A DNA stretch of 64,000 nucleotides from contig CAWGBJ010000023.1 in NCBI GenBank assembly GCA_963820795.1, positions 263,201 to 327,200 of the forward strand, written 5' to 3'. The notes beneath the pieces are model-generated. The model worked only from the letters and a program-made list of their open reading frames with translations. It was not told the DNA's origin and did not search any database. Position numbers and translations under genes: made by a program. This document shows positions 18,537 to 29,200 of this stretch, one piece after another; the first letter of the stretch is position 1, and each line of letters opens with the position of its first letter. Source of the DNA: Roseiarcus sp963820795. Its GTDB lineage: Bacteria; Pseudomonadota; Alphaproteobacteria; Rhizobiales; Beijerinckiaceae.

Positions 18537-20678
18537 TTATGGCTCGAGCTCAATGACGTCGGTCAGGAGCTCGGCCGGGTCGGCGCTTTGTCCGACATGG
18601 ATTTGAAACTCGCCGGGTTCGAGCACGGGCTCGAGACTGAGGCCGACGAACGCCAGGTCCTCCGCCTTGAGCCGCCATGTCGTTTGGCCCCGTTCTCCGC
18701 CGGCGAGCGCGACCTTGCGGACGCCCTTCAGTTCCAGGAGCGGACGCGCCACGCTCGCGACGACGTCGCGAACGAAGAGGAACAGCGTCGCCTCGCCCGC
18801 GACCTGGCTGTCGTTGCGGACCAGGACGCTGACCTCGAGGCTTTCTCCCGCTCGCAGGCGGTCCGGAGCGCATCGCAGATCCGAGAGCGCGAAGCGGCTG
18901 TAAGATAGCCCGTGACCGAAAGGAAATTGCGGGGTCGAAGGCGTATCGAGATAGGAGCTCGAATAGCGAACGCCCGGCGTGGCTGGCCGTCCGGTGGGCC
19001 GCTGACTGTAGAAGATCGGGACCTGTCCGCCGTGGCGCGGCCAGCTTATCGGCAATTTTCCGCAAGGGTTGAATCCGCCGGTCAAGACATCGGCGACGGC
19101 GTGTCCGGCTTCGCTGCCGAGAAACCAGGTCGCCAGGACCGCGTCCGCGCGCTCGAAGAGCCACGGCAGGGCGAGCGGGCGGCCCGACGACAGAAGGACG
19201 ACGACAGGCTTCCCCGCCGCGAAGACGGCCTCGGCGAGCGCGCGCTGGCGTCCGGGCAGCCCAAGATCGGCTCGACTCGCCGCCTCCCCGCTCATCGCGG
19301 CGGCCTCGCCGAGACAAAGAACGACGACGTCCGCCTCTGCGCAGAGCTCGACGGCGGGCGGAATGCCGCTCTCGTCGTCGCCGTCGATGTCAGCGCCGCG
19401 AGCAAAGTCGATCCGTCGCCGCGGCAGGGCGGCTCGCAGCCCGTCCAGGATGGCCACGGCCTTATCGGCGTCGCCGGCCGACGCCCAGGATCCGAGCATC
19501 TCGCCGGCGGCTTCGGCCAGAGGGCCCACGACAGCGATCCGCGTCGCTTCGCGCGACAGCGGCAAGACGCCATTGCGATGCGTGAGCAGCACGATGGCCC
19601 GTCGTCCGGCCTCGCGGGCCAATTTGCGGTATCCGGCCGGGCTGCGTCCATCGGCCAAGGGCCGCGGGGCGCCGCGCTGGTACGGGTCGTCGAAAAGTCC
19701 GAGCCGTTCTTTCAGCTCGAGCACCCGCCTGACGCTGGCGTCGATGGCGGCCATGGTCACGAGACCGCGCTCGAGCGCCCCGGGCAAGCCCTCTGCATAG
19801 GCGTTGCTCATCATATCGATGTCGACGCCCGCGGCGAGAGCAAGCGCAGCCGCCTCGGCGGCGTCGCCGGCGACGCCGTGATTGAGCAATTCCCGCACCG
19901 CGCCGTAGTCGCTGACGATCACGCCGTCGAAGCCGAGCCGGTCGCGCAGCCAGCCTTGCAGCAGCGGGGCGTTGGCGGTCATCGGGATGCCGGCGATGTC
20001 GATGAACGCCGGCATGACGGCTGCAGCGCCGGCGGCCACGGCGGCCGAAAACGGCGGCAGGTATATTTCCAGGAGCGATCTCTCGGAGACGTCGACGGAG
20101 GCGTATTCGCGGCCGGCGGCGACGGCGCCATAGGCGCAGAAATGCTTTGCCGTCGCCGCCAGGCTGTCCGCCGCCGCAAGGTCGCGGCCCTGGAAGCCGC
20201 GCGTCTTGGCCGTCGCCATTTCTGACGCCACCCAGGGGTCTTCGCCCGGGCTCTCGACCATGCGTCCCCACCGCGGATCGCGCGCGACGTCGAGCATGGG
20301 CGCGAAGGTCATGGCGACGCCGTCCTCGGCGGCTTCCTCGGCCGACGCGCGCGCCGTCCTCTCCCACAGGTCGGGCGCGAGCGCGCAGGCTTCGGCCAGC
20401 GGAACGGGGAAGATCGTGCGGTGGCCATGGATGACGTCGAGACCGAGCAGCAACGGAACGCGCAGGCGAGACTCTTCAACCGTGAGACGCTGGACGGCCC
20501 GCACTTCCTCGTCGCCCCAAAGGTTGAGTAGGCTGCCGATACGCCCGGATCGGACTCCCTCGCGCACTTCGTGAATCTCGCCGGGACCGGTGATCGCCCG
20601 CGACGCCGCGACCATGTTGAGCTGTCCGATTTTTTCCTCGAGGGTCATCGCCGCGAGCAACGTATCGATGCGTCCCAT
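18537..20678 (-). CDS. Glycoside hydrolase family 3 beta-glucosidase
   Basis: A 713-residue GH3 enzyme with the usual order: N-terminal TIM barrel with LLLGLDVIHGHRTIFP and KHFCAYGAV, catalytic nucleophile Asp257 in GVIVSDYGAV, then the alpha/beta sandwich (about residues 370-570) and a fibronectin-like C-terminal domain. Such enzymes release glucose from beta-linked oligosaccharides. There is no signal peptide, so it acts in the cytoplasm. It is next to ABC, PF10091, GH15 and GH94 genes, consistent with intracellular breakdown of imported or endogenous glucans. Confidence 0.93.
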   Translation of the reverse strand: MGRIDTLLAAMTLEEKIGQLNMVAASRAITGPGEIHEVREGVRSGRIGSLLNLWGDEEVRAVQRLTVEESRLRVPLLLGLDVIHGHRTIFPVPLAEACALAPDLWERTARASAEEAAEDGVAMTFAPMLDVARDPRWGRMVESPGEDPWVASEMATAKTRGFQGRDLAAADSLAATAKHFCAYGAVAAGREYASVDVSERSLLEIYLPPFSAAVAAGAAAVMPAFIDIAGIPMTANAPLLQGWLRDRLGFDGVIVSDYGAVRELLNHGVAGDAAEAAALALAAGVDIDMMSNAYAEGLPGALERGLVTMAAIDASVRRVLELKERLGLFDDPYQRGAPRPLADGRSPAGYRKLAREAGRRAIVLLTHRNGVLPLSREATRIAVVGPLAEAAGEMLGSWASAGDADKAVAILDGLRAALPRRRIDFARGADIDGDDESGIPPAVELCAEADVVVLCLGEAAAMSGEAASRADLGLPGRQRALAEAVFAAGKPVVVLLSSGRPLALPWLFERADAVLATWFLGSEAGHAVADVLTGGFNPCGKLPISWPRHGGQVPIFYSQRPTGRPATPGVRYSSSYLDTPSTPQFPFGHGLSYSRFALSDLRCAPDRLRAGESLEVSVLVRNDSQVAGEATLFLFVRDVVASVARPLLELKGVRKVALAGGERGQTTWRLKAEDLAFVGLSLEPVLEPGEFQIHVGQSADPAELLTDVIELEP

Positions 20679-20856
20679 GCTCCTGCCTTATCGCGAGCCG
20701 CGGATGGCTTTAATCTGCCTTGCTTCTTGGATCATAAAATAGCTTCGCAAGCGGCGGCCCTCATGCAACAGCGGACCCTTTGGCTCGGAATATACGCCAA
20801 GACGACTGCGACCGGATCATGCGAGAATAGGGCTCGGGGAGGACGGATCGAATCCG

Positions 20857-22686
20857 ATGGCGGAACACTCCAATAAACCACCGAATGGCGTCGAAAACGC
20901 GGACAGTCCGACGACCGGCAGTTTTTTGTCCGATTTCATATGGATGGCCTCCGGTTTCTGGGCTTCGCCCCAGCGCAACAAACTCCTGACATTGGCCGGT
21001 GGGCTGATCGGGGTCGTGGGCGCTACGGCCTATATGCAGATCAGGCTCAACGCTTGGAACAAGCCGTTCTACAATGCGCTGACCAACAAGGATATGCCCG
21101 GCTTCATCGAGCAGCTCGGCGTCTTCGCTGTGCTGGCGGGCATATTGCTTGTTCTCAATGTCGCGCAGATGTGGCTCAATCAAATGTCCAAAGTGGTCTT
21201 GCGCCAAGGCTTGGTGAATGACCTCTTGAACGAGTGGCTTGCCCCCTTTCGCGCTTTCCGTCTTTCGAATGCGGGCGCCATCGGGGCCAATCCGGACCAG
21301 CGCCTCCAGGCCGACGCACTGCATCTGACGGATCTTTCGACCGACTTGGGCGTCGGCCTTCTGCAATCGACCCTGCTTCTGGCGTCGTTTATCGGCGTCC
21401 TTTGGGCGCTCTCGCGCGGCACGTTTTTACCGATCGCCGGCCACATGTTCGCCCCGCCGGGATATCTGGTGTGGTGTGCGCTCTTTTACGCCGGCGCCGC
21501 ATCGTTTTTGAGTTGGCGTGTTGGCGGCCCGTTGGTCAATCTGAATGCCGAGCGCTACGCACGAGAAGCGGACTTTCGCTTCGGCCTTGTGCGCGTGAAT
21601 GGGGACCTCGACGGCATAACCCTTTACCGCGGCGAGGCCGATGAGAGGGCGCGCCTCGATGCAATATTCGCAACTGTTCTCGGGGTCTCGCGACGCATCG
21701 TTTGGGCCACGACGCGGCTGACATGGGTCACCGCCGGCTATGGCTGGTTTGCGATTGTCGCGCCGATCCTGGTGGCCGCGCCAGCCTACTTCCGGAGCGA
21801 AATGAGCTTCGGTGAGCTTATGGTGGTGATCGGCGCCTTCAATCAGGTGCAAACTTCGCTCCGCTGGTTCGTGGACAATTTCTCTAGCCTCGCGGACTGG
21901 CGCGCCACGCTTTTGCGCGTCGCGACCTTCCGAAAAGCGATCGTCACCATGGACGAGCTTGGTCAGACCAGGAGTCGCATCGACCTTGCCGAGGCGGAGG
22001 GCCCGGCGATACAGATCGAAGACCTTCGCGTCGCGTCGCCCGCCGGCTGCGTGATGCTGAGCGAACCGCGGACAAACCTCGATGCCGGCGAGCGAGTCCT
22101 TATCACTGGCGAAAGCGGCGAGGAAAAAGCCTTGCTGTTCCGCGCCATCGGAGGACTTTGGCCCTGGGGCAGCGGGCGGATTACGCACCCGCCTCGTCAA
22201 TCCATCATGTTCATGCCGGTCCGCGCCTACGTCCCGCCTGGCTCTCTGCGTGAGGCCGTCGCCTATCCCAGCCCAGCCGATGCCTTCGAGGCTGCGGTTA
22301 TCGCCAAGGCGCTCGCGGATGTCGGACTGGAACACCTCGAGCCCCGACTCGACACGGTGGAGCGATGGGACCATCAGCTGTCTGATGACCAGAAGCAACG
22401 CTTGGCCTTTGCGCGCGTCCTCTTGCAAAGGCCGCTGTGGGTCGTGGTGAACGATGCGCTCGACGTGCTCGATCCCGAGTCGCGCGCGCTGATCGTGGCG
22501 CTGTTCGAAGGCGAATACGCTGATGTCGGCATCATCAATATCGGCCATGACCTGCCCGAAGGCGCCAACTCCGTCCGCAAGCTGCGTCTGGTGATGGATC
22601 CGAACGGGTTGACCTTCAGTCCCGATCGCGAGCACGGAATGCCTGAGCCGCCCGAATCGGCGCACGAAGCTCTTTCCGCCCGATAA
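20857..22686 (+). CDS. YddA/SbmA-type ABC protein with a degenerate ATPase domain
   Basis: A 609-residue fusion of a six-helix membrane domain (ABC_membrane_2, SbmA/BacA-like; about residues 25-370) and an ATP-binding domain. The membrane part is normal (LNVAQMWLNQMSKVVLRQGLVN, NPDQRLQADA, RVNGDLDGITLYRGE). The ATPase part is not: Walker A reads GESGEEKA (residues 418-425), the signature reads LSDDQKQR instead of LSGGEQQR (508-515), and Walker B ends VVVNDALD instead of LDEATSALD (529-536). The switch His is kept (NIGHDLP). ATP hydrolysis seems lost. The gene is joined directly to the PF10091 gene. Confidence 0.88.
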   Translation: MAEHSNKPPNGVENADSPTTGSFLSDFIWMASGFWASPQRNKLLTLAGGLIGVVGATAYMQIRLNAWNKPFYNALTNKDMPGFIEQLGVFAVLAGILLVLNVAQMWLNQMSKVVLRQGLVNDLLNEWLAPFRAFRLSNAGAIGANPDQRLQADALHLTDLSTDLGVGLLQSTLLLASFIGVLWALSRGTFLPIAGHMFAPPGYLVWCALFYAGAASFLSWRVGGPLVNLNAERYAREADFRFGLVRVNGDLDGITLYRGEADERARLDAIFATVLGVSRRIVWATTRLTWVTAGYGWFAIVAPILVAAPAYFRSEMSFGELMVVIGAFNQVQTSLRWFVDNFSSLADWRATLLRVATFRKAIVTMDELGQTRSRIDLAEAEGPAIQIEDLRVASPAGCVMLSEPRTNLDAGERVLITGESGEEKALLFRAIGGLWPWGSGRITHPPRQSIMFMPVRAYVPPGSLREAVAYPSPADAFEAAVIAKALADVGLEHLEPRLDTVERWDHQLSDDQKQRLAFARVLLQRPLWVVVNDALDVLDPESRALIVALFEGEYADVGIINIGHDLPEGANSVRKLRLVMDPNGLTFSPDREHGMPEPPESAHEALSAR

Positions 22687-23988
22687 ATGGATTTGCCCAT
22701 GCAAGATCCAGCCAAGACCACGCCGCATTCCAGGGACGCCAGACGCCGCCGGAAACTGTCGGACGAGCAACTCATCGACCTCGTGCAACGGCAGACGTTC
22801 TACTATTTCTGGGACGGCGCCCACCCGGTCAGCGGGCTGGCGCGCGACCGGCTGCAGCTCCGGGAGGGCGCGACCGACGATAAGGTGGCCGTGGGGGGCT
22901 CGGGCTTCGGCGTCATGGCCATCATCGTCGCCTGCGCGCGCGAATGGGTGACGCGAAAGCAGGCGCTGGCCCGCCTATCGGACATGCTGGACTGTCTCGA
23001 GAAGGCCACCTGCTATCACGGTATGTATCCGCACTTCATCAACGGCGCCACGGGCGCCACATTGCCGTTCAGTCGCAAAGACGACGGCGCCGACCTCGTG
23101 GAAAGCTCGTTCCTCTTCCAGGGTCTCTTATGCGCCCGAGCCTTTTTCGATCGCGAAGAACCGGAAGAGGAGCGCCTTCGCCAGCGCATCGCCTATCTCT
23201 GGAGCGAGGCGGAATGGGACTGGTACGCGCAGGGGAGTCGAACGGCGCTGACCTGGCACTGGAGCCCCAACAACGGCTTTGCGCTGAACCATCCGATCCG
23301 CGGCTGGAACGAGTGCCTCATCGCCTACGTGCTGGCGGCGTCGTCGCCGCGCTACGGCGTGCCGGCCGAAACCTACCATGAAGGTTGGGCCGCCGGCCGC
23401 GAGTTCGTCAACCGGCGAAGCTTCGAGGCGATCGAGCTGCCGCTCGGGCCGGATTGGGGAGGGCCGCTCTTCTTCACTCACTATTCCTTCTGCGGCATCG
23501 ACCCGCGCGGCTTGAGCGATCGCTACGCCGACTACTGGCGGCAGAACGTCGATCACACGCGGATCAACTACGCCTACTGCGTCCGCAATCCGCATGGCTA
23601 CAGAGGCTATGGCCCGCAATGCTGGGGTCTGACGGCTGGCGATTCCGTCCGTGGCTATGCCGCGCATTCCCCGACGAACGACCTCGGCGTCATCACACCG
23701 AGCGCCGCGTTGTCGGCCTTCCCCTATGCGCCGAGGGAAGCGATGGCCGCGTTGCGGCATTTCCACGACGCGCTCGGCGACAAGATCTGGGCCCGCTTCG
23801 GCTTCATTGACGGCTTCAGCGAACATTACGACTGGTATGCCGACAGTTTTCTGGCGATCAGCCAGGGCCCGATCGTCGTGATGATCGAGAACTACCGCAG
23901 CGGTCTTCTCTGGAACCTGTTCATGGGCGTCCCTGAGATCCGGGCCGGGATGAGGCGGCTCGGCTTCCGCGGCCCCCATCTGGACTGA
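22687..23988 (+). CDS. PF10091 'glucoamylase' family protein, GH144-like
   Basis: A 433-residue (alpha/alpha)6-barrel protein of the family annotated as glucoamylase (PF10091), which includes characterised endo-beta-1,2-glucanases (GH144) and the equivalent domain of cyclic beta-1,2-glucan synthases. Recognisable stretches are QTFYYFWDGAHPVSGLARDR, VESSFLFQGLLCAR, HYSFCGIDPRGLSDRYADYW and the C-terminal FGFIDGFSEHYDWYAD. No signal peptide is present. Its ATG directly follows the stop of the ABC gene, so the two are coupled. Confidence 0.87.
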   Translation: MDLPMQDPAKTTPHSRDARRRRKLSDEQLIDLVQRQTFYYFWDGAHPVSGLARDRLQLREGATDDKVAVGGSGFGVMAIIVACAREWVTRKQALARLSDMLDCLEKATCYHGMYPHFINGATGATLPFSRKDDGADLVESSFLFQGLLCARAFFDREEPEEERLRQRIAYLWSEAEWDWYAQGSRTALTWHWSPNNGFALNHPIRGWNECLIAYVLAASSPRYGVPAETYHEGWAAGREFVNRRSFEAIELPLGPDWGGPLFFTHYSFCGIDPRGLSDRYADYWRQNVDHTRINYAYCVRNPHGYRGYGPQCWGLTAGDSVRGYAAHSPTNDLGVITPSAALSAFPYAPREAMAALRHFHDALGDKIWARFGFIDGFSEHYDWYADSFLAISQGPIVVMIENYRSGLLWNLFMGVPEIRAGMRRLGFRGPHLD

Positions 23989-24028
23989 ACCCGTGGCCCA
24001 GGTCAGCAAAATCCAAGGGCGGGCTCAG

Positions 24029-24085
24029 GCCCCCTTCTCCCCTTGCGGGAGAAGGTGGCGTCCCGGAGGGACGCCGGATGAGGGG
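24029..24085. repeat. Rhizobiales-type intergenic palindrome, single copy
   Basis: Contains CCCCTTGCGGGAGAAGGTGG and GGGACGCCGGATGAGGGG, the arms of a palindromic intergenic repeat. It is the solitary relative of the repeats that end the composite elements to the right. Confidence 0.7.
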
Positions 24086-24178
24086 AAGTCGCGCGAAGCG
24101 CGACGGCTTTGCCAGGCTTCGCTTTTCTTGCGTCACGGCCTCGCGCCTCTCGACCATACGAAGCCATCGCGCTCAGCG

Positions 24179-24363
24179 ATCCCCTCACCTTCCCCAGCTT
24201 GCTGGGGAAGGTGGCCCGAAGGGCCGGATGGGGTGTGGCCCGCCGCCGCCGACGGGAGACGCCTTGCATGAACGCCGCCGCAAACTCCATTGTCGCAGTC
24301 CTGCTTTCCACACCCCATCCGGCGCTCCGCGCCACCTTCCCCGACTTCGCGGGGAAGGGGAAG
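24179..24363. repeat. MITE-like composite repeat, copy A
   Basis: About 185 bases bounded by inverted ends: the left end has CTTCCCCAGCTTGCTGGGG and GGCCGGATGGGGT, the right end has CACCCCATCCGGCGCT and GCGGGGAAGGGG. Each end is itself a palindrome. The core between is shared with copy B, including CCTGCTTTCC before the right end. The copy abuts a truncated DUF559 gene. Confidence 0.72.
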
Positions 24364-24364
24364 C

Positions 24365-24512
24365 CAATCGGCATTTGCCTGCGAAAGCCGTGCCCGTCGG
24401 TCCGATGACTCCGAACCGCACGCCAAAGCATGACCTCCGCCCTCGTCATGTTCTGACGCTGCGCCCGAGCGAACTTGCGCGAAGACTGGCGGAAACGCGG
24501 CGGCTCGTGCAT
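24365..24512 (-). pseudogene. DUF559 protein, truncated by repeat copy A
   Basis: The minus strand encodes FARAQRQNMTRAEVMLWRAV and HGFRRQMPIG, the conserved N-terminus of DUF559 proteins (restriction-endonuclease-like fold, related to Vsr). The family sequence should continue with the catalytic YIVDF region, but the frame runs straight into repeat copy A at 24363. Only about 49 residues remain. Confidence 0.75.
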
Positions 24513-24534
24513 CTTGCCTACCTATCACCAACGT

Positions 24535-24712
24535 GACCCCTTCCCCAGCTTGCTGGGGAAGGTGGCCCGAAGGGCCGGATGGGGTATGGCCCGCTGCTTC
24601 GACGCCGGCACGATTGCACAAGCGGCGCCGCGAACTTTCGTCGTCGCCAACCTGCTTTCCGCACCCCATCCGGCGCTTCGCGCCACCTTCCCCACTTCGT
24701 GGAGAAGGGGAT
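24535..24712. repeat. MITE-like composite repeat, copy B
   Basis: Same architecture and orientation as copy A: left end CTTCCCCAGCTTGCTGGGG and GGCCGGATGGGGT, right end CACCCCATCCGGCGCTTC and GAGAAGGGG. The two copies are in direct orientation, about 350 bases apart, with the DUF559 fragment between them. Confidence 0.72.
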
Positions 24713-24781
24713 TCGGAAGGGTCACAGTCCCTGCAACGCGAGAAGGAGGGCGCCTCCATATGACCGACGCGGGCCACTAAG

Positions 24782-26228
24782 ATGACAAGCCTGGACGACT
24801 GGATCGCGGGGCAAGCGCGGTTCGCATCGATCGCCATGTCGCGGGCGATCTCGGCCACGCAAACGGTCAAGCATCGCCCGGGATTTGGACAGACTGTCAT
24901 CCCGCGCCCCGGGTCCGTGCTGGCGTCGCCGGTTCTCGCCGCCTACGATCCCGACCCCGACTATTTCTTTCATTGGTTCCGCGACTCGGCGATCGTCATG
25001 CGCGCTCTTCAGCGTCTCCATGGCCGAGGGATGGGCGGGGGGAGAGGCAAACGACCGTTTCCGCGAATTTCTCGATTTCAGCCTGTCCCTGCGCCGTCTG
25101 GACGGTCGGGAGTTCCTGCGTCAGGGCGATTTCAGGGAACGGATAGAGCCGTCCTTCCTCCAGTACGCGCGCTCCGACGCCGAGATCGCCGCGGTTTCGG
25201 GACCGGCGGTGCTGGCCGAGGCCCGGGTCAATCCGGATGCAACGCTGGATATCAGCCGCTGGGCGCGACCGCAGGCGGATGGGCCGGCATTGCGCGTGCT
25301 CGCGACGCTGGACTGGCGGTCCGCCGTGGCGGGCTCCGACGAGAGGCTTCGAGCCGCCATGCGGGACCTCGTCATCGGCGATCTCGACTTCACGCTCGCC
25401 TACGCGCAGCGTCCGAGCTACGACATCTGGGAAGAGGAGAGCGGGTTCCACTATTATACGTTGCTCCTGCAGGCCGAAGCCCTCGCGGAGGGCGCCGAAT
25501 GGCTCACGGAAATAGGGGAGGGCGAGCGCTCGGCCGCTTGCCTTGCCGTCGCCGACGCCATCGCGCCTCGACTCGATGCCTTTTGGGACCCGGACGCCGG
25601 TTATTATCGGTCGCGCTTCGGTGTCGTCTCGGGCAAACCGGGAAAGGCTCTCGACGCGGCCGTCATTCTCGCCGTGCTGCACGCCGGGCGCGAGAGCGGG
25701 ACCCATAGCGTCCTCGACGCGCGCGCCCAGGCGACTCTGACCGCCCTCGAGCAGTTGTTCGAGGGCGAATATGCGATCAACCGCGAGCGGCCGGCGGGGC
25801 GGGGGCCGGCGCTCGGACGGTATGCCGGCGATGTCTATTACAGCGGCGGCGCCTATTATTTCGCGACGCTGGCGGCGGCCGAGTTTTATTTCAAACTGGC
25901 GCAAGCGCTTCTCGCCGGAGCGCCCATGGCCGTGACGGAGGAGAACCGGACGTTTCGGCAGCGTCAGGGCGTAGCGGGACGAGACGGTTTCGCTGTCGCG
26001 TCCGCCGCGCTCGATCGCGGCGATGCGATCCTGCGAACGGTGCGGGCTTTCACGCCTCAGACCGGCGAACTTTCCGAACAGTTCGATCAGACCACCGGCG
26101 CGCAGACCTCGGCCAGGCATCTGGCCTGGAGCTACGCAGCCTTCATCACCGCCGCCGCGGCTCGACGGCAGGCCTGTGAGGCCATGCGAGACGCAGGCCC
26201 TTCTCAGATTCCGGCAGACGCGGTTTAG
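24782..26228 (+). pseudogene. GH15 glucoamylase-like protein, frameshifted
   Basis: A glycoside hydrolase family 15 protein of about 480 residues. The start (TVIPRPGSVLASPVLAAYDP, YFFHWFRDSAIVMRAL) is in one frame and the rest in another; the shift is near 25005-25015. Downstream motifs are intact: YDIWEEESGFHYYT with the catalytic acid, YAGDVYYSGGAYYFATLA and ARHLAWSYAAFITAA. It would act on alpha-glucans. Its 3' end overlaps the converging GH94 gene by about 80 bases. Confidence 0.85.
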
Positions 26229-29200
26229 CGATCCGCTTGCCGAAACGCCGCCGCATCCCGAATGCCTCCTGAATGAGGATGGTGACGTAAAGGCCGGGTC
26301 CGCTCGAATAAATGCGCCAGCCGCCGTCGACGGCGACCTTCCGCGCCTTGACGAGGTCCCAGTGCGCGCTGGCCTCGTAGCGATCGGCAAAGGCGGCGTC
26401 GCTGCTGCTGAAATAGGCGTTGCGCTGTCTGAGCGAGGCGTTCTCGAGCCGATCGGTAACCGCGATGGGATTGGCGACGAGCAAAGCGTCCCACACCGCT
26501 TCGGCTTGGCTGAGCAGGCTCATGGCTTCCGCGTAGCGGAGGTGCGAATGCACGTACATGAGCCCGATTTCCCGGCCGAAGAACGCCGACAACTCCGCCC
26601 GGCGAAAGATCGTTTCCAGCCCTCCATGATATTCGATCGGTCTGTCCATCAGCCGCGCGCCGTCCGGAAACAGGAGATGCTTTCGAATGAGGGCGAGATG
26701 GCGGCGCGACTGCGCCGGACTGAAAAGTCCGCCAAGGATCGCCTGCGTCATCGGAATGAGGGAGAAGGAGAGACCGGTGCGATCGTCGCTCGGATGCAAT
26801 AGCAGTTCCTGTAAGCCGCCCTTGGGCCCGAAGACGCCGTAGCCGGCGACGACGCCATCGCGAATGAGAAAGCGATTGAAGTCCTCGCTCATGCCCGCGG
26901 CCAGTTTGTCGAGGTCTTCGCCTGCGTCGGAGCGTCCAGCCAGACGGAGGATTTGCGGCGTAGCGGCGGAGCTGCTGATAGAGAAGCGCCACCGTCCAGC
27001 TGCTCGCCATCCTGTCGCGCATCGACGGATCGACCGGCTGAAGCGAATCGTTCCAGTCCCCGGCGCCGTATCGGACGAGGCGCGTGCCTCGGATGAAACG
27101 CTGGCGAACGGTCGCGATCAACTTGTCGATATGGGTTGCGACGGAATCGGCACGCGCGGTCTTCTGCAGATCGTCCTCGCCGCGCCAGGCGATTTTTTCT
27201 TCGAGAAAGGCGAGATCGCCGGTCGCTTCGACATAATCGCACAGGGCCTTCAGCGGCCAGACGATGACGTCGCCATGCGCGCTCCTGTCCTGCATGAGCG
27301 AATAGGGCTCGAGCATGAACCATTGCGGCCAGTCGCCCTGCTTTTCGTATTGCTGGGCAAAGACAATGCGCAGAATCGCCCTTGCCGGCTCGTCGTGCTC
27401 GAGCGAGAGGAGGAGTTCCAGCGGGCCCTGGCAGACGTCGCGCGTGCCCCAGGCGGCGCCCGTGTACTGCTCGAGGCCGTGCGGGACCGTAAGATGCACC
27501 ATCGCGTCGTGAACGAGCCAAGGAAAGATCGTGTCGACCGCCTTCGCTTCGCCCGTCGCGTTGCTGATGCGAACGCCCCGGGTGATGTTGCGCCAGCTGC
27601 GGTCGGCTGACGCCAGGAGGATCGCATCTTCGACCGGCCGAGCGAACTTGTTCGCCAAGGCCTCCGCTTCCTTCGCATCGGTCAACGAACCGACCACGGC
27701 GAAGACGAACTCGTCGGTGGGATAGGTGCGGATCGAGGCATAGGCGCCCGATCGGCGTTTGCCGTCGGCGTAGATGCAGCTCGTCTCCGCCCAGGGCTTC
27801 GACGCATTCCGGCGTGCTTGTCACCAGCCGGTAGACAGCGTTTGGATAGTGTTGGCCCCACAATTCGTCGGGATCCGGCCGGAAGGCGAACTGCTTCCGC
27901 CGGCTGTCGATCTCGATAGTCCCGGCATTGGCGAACTCACGCTCGCCGAGCACGAGACGACCGAAGACCAGGAATCGACAGGGACCGCCTTCGGCCGTGA
28001 CGCGCCACTGCATGGCGGCCTCGTCGGAGGAAACGATTGCCGAGACCGTGATCGTCCGATCCGCAAACCGGTAGATCCAGCGGCAGTCGCTGAGGCCCAT
28101 CTCGAACGCGGAGGGCACAGTCAGAAGCCGCCACCCGCCGAAGAGATCGACGAGCATGCGCAGGCCGCTGTCGCGGGTGATGTTGTAGGGGTCGCGCGAG
28201 ACGGAAAAGAGCTTGTGAAAGGACGTGTTGCCGATGGTGAGCTGGGCGCCGAAGACGCCATGCATCCAGCAGGTGGCGCAGAGCATCGTCTCGGCTGGGC
28301 AGCATCTCCCTGCCGCTGCGCAGCAACGCGCCGTGCCGGCGGGCGACGATTCGTTCCTTGTCCCGCAGCACAATGTGACGGTTATGGGCTTTCGCGGGAA
28401 CGAAGAAGGACAAGGCTCGACCTTGCGCCCGCTCGACATGCATGCGTCGGCGATAGCGCACAGCAATCGTCTGCTGGTCGAGCGCGTCGGCGACCGCGAC
28501 CGGCGCATCCTGAAGAACGCTGCGGGCGGGGAGGGACAGGGCGACAGCTCGCGGCGACCAGTCCTTGCCGGCGCGCTCCACGTCATCGATCACGGCGAGG
28601 TCTTTGTCGGACGACGCCTGCGGATGGTCGGGGTTGAAGACGCCAAAAAATGTCCAGGACGCCGATGCGCCCGGGGCCAGGGTCACGGCCCCGGTCTGAA
28701 GCGCCGCGCAGCCGGTCTCATATTGCAGGCGGCGCGACGGCAGGCTCTCGCCGAACGGGAGCGCGAATCGATCGGCGTCGCGGTGGGCGGGACCCATCAA
28801 CTGGCGAAAATCGGTGGCGAAGGCGGCAGCGCCCTCGAGACAACCATGCGCGACCCACGGATGCGCGCCTCCTTGCGCCAAATTTTGCCGGCTCATCACG
28901 ACGTGGTCGGCCCTGGGATGCGGCGCGACGAAATGATCGAGATACTGGCTCGCATAGGCCTCGTTGCCCATGACGAAGCCCTGTTCGCCGAGACCGAGAT
29001 CCTGGATGAGCGCCGCGTCGCAGTGCGCCTCCGTGTCGCGCTGGTTGACGATCAGGACGCGCCAGAACCAAACGTTGGAACGGGAATGCAGCCAGAGGCA
29101 GACCTCATGGCGCAGTCCGTCCGTCTCTCCCTCCCAGACCGCCCGGTCGCCGCCAACGCCGGTCTGGCACGGCGCCTCGGGCCCGACGAGCGGCAGCGTC

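Noticed and set aside
18912..20225. 437-codon plus-strand frame opposite GH3
   Set aside because: Arg/Gly-rich shadow of the intact GH3 gene.
21427..22824. 465-codon minus-strand frame opposite the ABC protein
   Set aside because: No family features; the opposite strand carries clear ABC membrane-domain motifs.
24003..24900. Several overlapping frames through the palindromic repeats
   Set aside because: The recurring PHPALRATFP and PSPRSGEG translations come from the repeat itself, not from genes.
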